DNA from: Candidatus Saccharimonadota bacterium
GTDB lineage: Bacteria > Patescibacteriota > Saccharimonadia > Saccharimonadales > Saccharimonadaceae
DNA length: 32,842 nucleotides
Direction of reading: 5' to 3'
NCBI GenBank assembly: GCA_017459845.1
Contig: JAFUCF010000015.1
Span: 1-32,842 of the forward strand
Within the stretch, counting starts at the first letter, position 1; each line of letters starts with the position of its first letter. The translations under genes were made by a program, and so were the position numbers. Under the pieces are notes generated by a model. That model saw only the letters and a program-made list of their open reading frames with translations. It had not been told where the DNA came from and searched no databases. Positions 30,459 through 32,842 of this stretch are shown here, one piece after another.

Positions 30459-30960
30459 ATCATACAAAGAATCACCATTTTCTAAACTAAAAAATTCAGT
30501 TTTTCATAAAAAACCAGCAATTAAGGAAATCGTACGTGAGCCAACATCTGGGGGTATTGTTTTTCGAGTAAGCAAAGACCAGAAAGACATTGAAATCTTG
30601 CTCATTCAAGACTCTAAAAACCGTTGGACAATCCCAAAGGGGCATATAGAACCAGGCGAGACGGCTAAGGCTACTGCTATCCGGGAAATTGGCGAGGAAG
30701 CTGGGCTTCATCACGTAGACGTCCTAACTTGGCTCGGTAAAATTCATTTCAAATATCGCCGGATGGACAAATTAGTCCTAATGACCACCCAAATATATCT
30801 TGTAAGGGCTTTAGACTCTCATGAAATTCCTACCAAGGAAAAATGGATGAATGGCATCAAATGGTTTAAATTCAATGATGCCTTGAACGCTATTGAATAT
30901 GATGATATAGAAAAACTGATGCTAATTGCCAAGAAAAAAATACGCGCAGGGGAGGTGTAG
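30355..30960 (+). CDS. NUDIX hydrolase
   Basis: The 201-residue protein has a perfect Nudix box at residues 96-118: G96 HIEPG E102, then RE at 110-111 and EE-G-L to 118. Nudix enzymes hydrolyse nucleoside diphosphates linked to another moiety, such as dinucleoside polyphosphates, oxidised dNTPs or capped RNA. The catalytic domain begins near residue 57. The first 50 residues are basic and probably disordered. The start at 30355 follows TGAGGAT and overlaps nusB by 104 nt in another frame. A later ATG at 30415 would reduce the overlap to 44 nt but has no good ribosome site. The stop is 10 nt before rnc. Confidence 0.87.
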   Translation: MNNQPRVVEQSRKRPLVANQMAPHRRKIPEALPTKSYKESPFSKLKNSVFHKKPAIKEIVREPTSGGIVFRVSKDQKDIEILLIQDSKNRWTIPKGHIEPGETAKATAIREIGEEAGLHHVDVLTWLGKIHFKYRRMDKLVLMTTQIYLVRALDSHEIPTKEKWMNGIKWFKFNDALNAIEYDDIEKLMLIAKKKIRAGEV

Positions 30961-30970
30961 AAAGGAGTAT

Positions 30971-31771
30971 ATGAATAATCTAGCTTTCTTATCCGCAAAA
31001 GAAAAAGCGGCTTACCAAACCTTTGCCGAACAAAAACTAGGCTTTAAATTTAAGGATTTAAATCTACTTGTCACGGCGCTCACTCACCGCAGTTATGTCA
31101 ACGAACATTTAAAAACTTGCGTAGACCACAACGAACGCCTAGAGTTTTTAGGGGATGCTATTTTGGAGTTAGTGTCGTCAGATTTCCTCTTTCGTAACTT
31201 CAATGTTTCAGAAGGTTTAATGACGGCCTGGCGTTCTACCTTAGTCCGCACCGAGTCTATTGGTGATGCTGGCCACAAATTAGGCTATGCTCCGCTCGTC
31301 AGGATGTCCAAAGGCGAGCGTATCGGCTCTGCCCGCTCACACGATATTATTATGGCGGACTGTTTTGAGGCTGTTATCGGCGCTATTTATTTAGATCAAG
31401 GGTTTAAAACTGCCAGGGAGTTTATCTATAAGAATATTCTTGTCAAGATTACGGATGTTTTAGAGCAAGAAACCTGGCGCGATCCAAAATCTTATTTCCA
31501 AGAGCTATCGCAGCATTTTGACGGCGTACCGCCACAGTATCGTACTATTAGGGAAGAAGGCCCAGATCACGATCGCATCTTTACCGTAGCCGCCTATGTC
31601 AACGGAGAAGTTCTAGCTACCGCAGATGGCCACTCCAAGCAAGAGGCGCAAGTCGCTTGTGCCAAGCAAGCCGTAAAGCAATATCTAAAAAAATATGCCG
31701 CAGAGCTACCACCTCGTGAAATCCCTAAAATGCAGTGCCCAGATTGGCTAACCTCTGCTTACCCAATCTAA
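30971..31771 (+). CDS. rnc: Ribonuclease III
   Basis: RNase III (266 residues) cuts double-stranded RNA, including rRNA precursors. The signature NERLEFLGDAILEL lies at about 54-67, and the second metal-site region is DCFEAVIGAIYLDQG. The C-terminal double-stranded RNA-binding domain runs from DPKSYFQELSQHF to ACAKQAVKQYLKKYA. A 25-residue extension follows. The start at 30971 is preceded by AAGGAG; an in-frame extension upstream overlaps the NUDIX gene and is not supported. This enzyme is a plausible processor of the hairpin elements in the window, though nothing here demonstrates it. Confidence 0.93.
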   Translation: MNNLAFLSAKEKAAYQTFAEQKLGFKFKDLNLLVTALTHRSYVNEHLKTCVDHNERLEFLGDAILELVSSDFLFRNFNVSEGLMTAWRSTLVRTESIGDAGHKLGYAPLVRMSKGERIGSARSHDIIMADCFEAVIGAIYLDQGFKTAREFIYKNILVKITDVLEQETWRDPKSYFQELSQHFDGVPPQYRTIREEGPDHDRIFTVAAYVNGEVLATADGHSKQEAQVACAKQAVKQYLKKYAAELPPREIPKMQCPDWLTSAYPI

Positions 31772-31774
31772 GGC

Positions 31775-31803
31775 TTGAAATCATTTACTTTGTATAGTAT
31801 AAT
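31775..31803 (+). promoter_or_regulatory. Promoter of rpsP
   Basis: TTGAAA (31775-31780) and TATAAT (31798-31803) are separated by 17 bp. The leader of about 24 nt includes AAGGAG before the ATG at 31834. Confidence 0.78.
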
Positions 31804-31833
31804 AAGTACACTTTAAGTTAACAAGGAGAAATT

Positions 31834-32205
31834 ATGCTAGCGATTCGCATGCAACGTAATGGCCGAGCACACTACCCTGTGTATCGGATAGTCGTCCAAG
31901 AAGCGCAGCGCCATCCTCTTTCAGGTCGCGTTGTTGCCGAGGTCGGCAATCACAACCCACACACTAAAACTACCACCCTTGATAGGGAGAAGATTGAATT
32001 TTATCTTAAAAATGGCGCCCAGCCAAGCACTCGCGTAGCCCGCATTTTAAAGGCCAACAAGATTGCTTTGCCAGATTGGGTTAAAGACGCTCCTGTGAAG
32101 CACACAGCGCCAAAACACGCTGATAAGCTTCGCAAGAACCAGCCAAAGGAAGAACCAGCAGCCCCAGAGGCTGAGGCTCCAGCCGAAGAAGCTCCCGCTG
32201 AGTAG
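31834..32205 (+). CDS. rpsP: 30S ribosomal protein S16
   Basis: The 123-residue bS16 begins MLAIRMQRNGRAHYPVYRIVV with the family motif, then GNHNPHTKTTTLDREKIEFYLKNGAQPS. The core ends near residue 85. A tail of about 38 residues, first basic and then rich in alanine, proline and glutamate, extends it, as in several CPR and actinobacterial S16 proteins. It is followed by a KH-domain gene with its own promoter; the order rpsP-khpA is common in bacteria. Confidence 0.93.
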   Translation: MLAIRMQRNGRAHYPVYRIVVQEAQRHPLSGRVVAEVGNHNPHTKTTTLDREKIEFYLKNGAQPSTRVARILKANKIALPDWVKDAPVKHTAPKHADKLRKNQPKEEPAAPEAEAPAEEAPAE

Positions 32206-32243
32206 AATAAACGGCAGGCCCCGTGTTAAAATTACCTAATAAA

Positions 32244-32252
32244 TGCTATAAT
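32244..32252 (+). promoter_or_regulatory. Extended -10 promoter of khpA
   Basis: TGCTATAAT has its -10 hexamer at 32247-32252 and no clear -35. AAGGAG lies upstream of the ATG at 32282. Confidence 0.6.
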
Positions 32253-32281
32253 AAGAATATACTAATTTTAAGGAGACTTCC

Positions 32282-32677
32282 ATGTCAACTATTGACCAGC
32301 AATTTGTAGAATATATCGTTAAAACCTTAGTCAACAATCCCGACAAAGTAGAAGTTGAACGTACCATTGATGAAAAAGGCGTACTTCTAGCTCTTACTGT
32401 AGCGCCAGAAGATGTTGGCCGTGTAATTGGCAAGCGTGGTGTAACCGCACAGTCTATTCGTACGCTTTTGCGCGCTCTAGGCACAAAGAACGACGCCCGT
32501 TACAACCTAAAGATTGTAAATTCGGACGAAGGTGCGCCAGTAAAAAACACGCCTGAAGAAGTCGCCGCAGAAGGAACGGCTGCAGAGGTAGAGCAACCAG
32601 AAGAAGATGTCGAAACTTCTGCTCTTGCCGAGCGTACTCGCTCTGAACTTGCCGATTTAGACGATTTAGACATTTAA
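32282..32677 (+). CDS. khpA: KH-domain RNA-binding protein KhpA
   Basis: The 131-residue protein has a single type II KH domain of about 77 residues. The GxxG loop is in VGRVIGKRGVTAQSIRTLLRAL, and the YIVKTLVNNPDKVEVE N-terminus is typical of KhpA (YlqC). KhpA binds RNA with KhpB/Jag and affects cell division and envelope growth in Gram-positive bacteria. An acidic tail (about 80-131) ending in SELADLDDLDI is longer than in the usual 76-80-residue proteins. It lies downstream of rpsP, as in many genomes. Confidence 0.88.
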   Translation: MSTIDQQFVEYIVKTLVNNPDKVEVERTIDEKGVLLALTVAPEDVGRVIGKRGVTAQSIRTLLRALGTKNDARYNLKIVNSDEGAPVKNTPEEVAAEGTAAEVEQPEEDVETSALAERTRSELADLDDLDI

Positions 32678-32842
32678 TTTGAAATTTGCTATAAAAAACT
32701 CTGTCAATATTATTTGAAAATGTCGCATAGTTTATTACGTTAAAATGTCGTTTTGTCATGGTTTTACCATCTACTGGGTAGATTCTTATTATCCCATTCA
32801 GCACGATCGCGATTAGTAAAATTTGGATTAAATTGTCTCCAT
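32678..32842. other. Non-coding end of window
   Basis: This AT-rich stretch shows no convincing gene. A small inverted repeat ATCTAC-TGG-GTAGAT lies at about 32769-32783. The minus-strand frame that begins near 32804 overlaps khpA and has no family features. The next gene presumably starts outside the window. Confidence 0.4.

Noticed and set aside
32454-32804. 116-residue minus-strand open frame at the window end
   Set aside because: Most of it is antisense to khpA. The part outside shows no family features and no convincing ribosome site.
1-32842. Alternative genetic code with UGA as glycine, as in some CPR lineages
   Set aside because: UGA acts as a normal stop in several genes here (for example gatA and galU with ATGA overlaps), and no gene contains an internal UGA.
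1-32842. tRNA or rRNA genes
   Set aside because: Most intergenic gaps are too short, and the longer ones show no cloverleaf or conserved rRNA segments by eye.

Overview
The window reads as chromosome of a Candidate Phyla Radiation bacterium, most likely Candidatus Saccharibacteria (TM7). This placement is inferred from gene content and style, not from a marker-gene tree. The signs are compact, mostly one-directional gene packing, very short spacers, 4-nt ATGA overlaps, a 58-residue L32, tandem FemAB-like ligases beside a MurF-like ligase, and UGA used as an ordinary stop. No rRNA, tRNA, CRISPR array or transposase gene was seen.

Layout. 1-2390: a large secreted surface protein with InlB-type repeats. 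Its C-type-lectin-like tail has a strongly C-ending codon bias and a perfect hairpin just downstream, which resembles the target gene of a diversity-generating retroelement. 2391-3104: a LOG-family phosphoribohydrolase. 3174-6793: the operon gatC-gatA-(membrane protein with a HEPN-like RNxxxH motif)-gatB. 6878-11495: fusA, an unknown convergent gene, tuf and rpsJ, detached from the usual str/S10 ribosomal clusters. 11583-17300: an envelope cluster of Mur ligase, alpha/beta hydrolase, DegT-type aminotransferase and two FemAB-like aminoacyltransferases. 17364-20332: an HD phosphohydrolase, a DUF308 membrane protein, galU and two small envelope-type proteins. 20333-20646: a 314-bp non-coding stretch with a long palindrome and a 35-bp direct repeat. 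20647-27519: dnaE, leuS and a SpoU/TrmH methyltransferase. 27460-29011 (minus): a Y-family polymerase with a YolD-like partner. 29047-32677: tsaC-like, rpmF, nusB, NUDIX, rnc, rpsP and khpA, largely translation and RNA metabolism.

The most striking observation is a roughly 120-bp structured element that sits in frame inside two essential genes, gatB (6236-6359) and leuS (25218-25336). The two copies share TGGCAA/TTGCCA ends, conserved junction sequences and two conserved tetraloops (GGCA and GGCG). Their stems differ in sequence but still pair, including two compensatory changes in a 4-bp stem. Both genes stay open through the element, although its 3' half is read in different frames. This looks like an undescribed protein-tolerated palindromic element or embedded RNA, analogous in behaviour to Rickettsia palindromic elements.

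Other observations: EF-G departs from consensus at both guanine-recognition motifs (NKIN for NKxD, GGDG for SAxK). Seven genes have a -10 box placed so that transcription would begin at or next to the start codon, which suggests frequent leaderless mRNAs. nusB and the NUDIX gene overlap by 104 nt in different frames.
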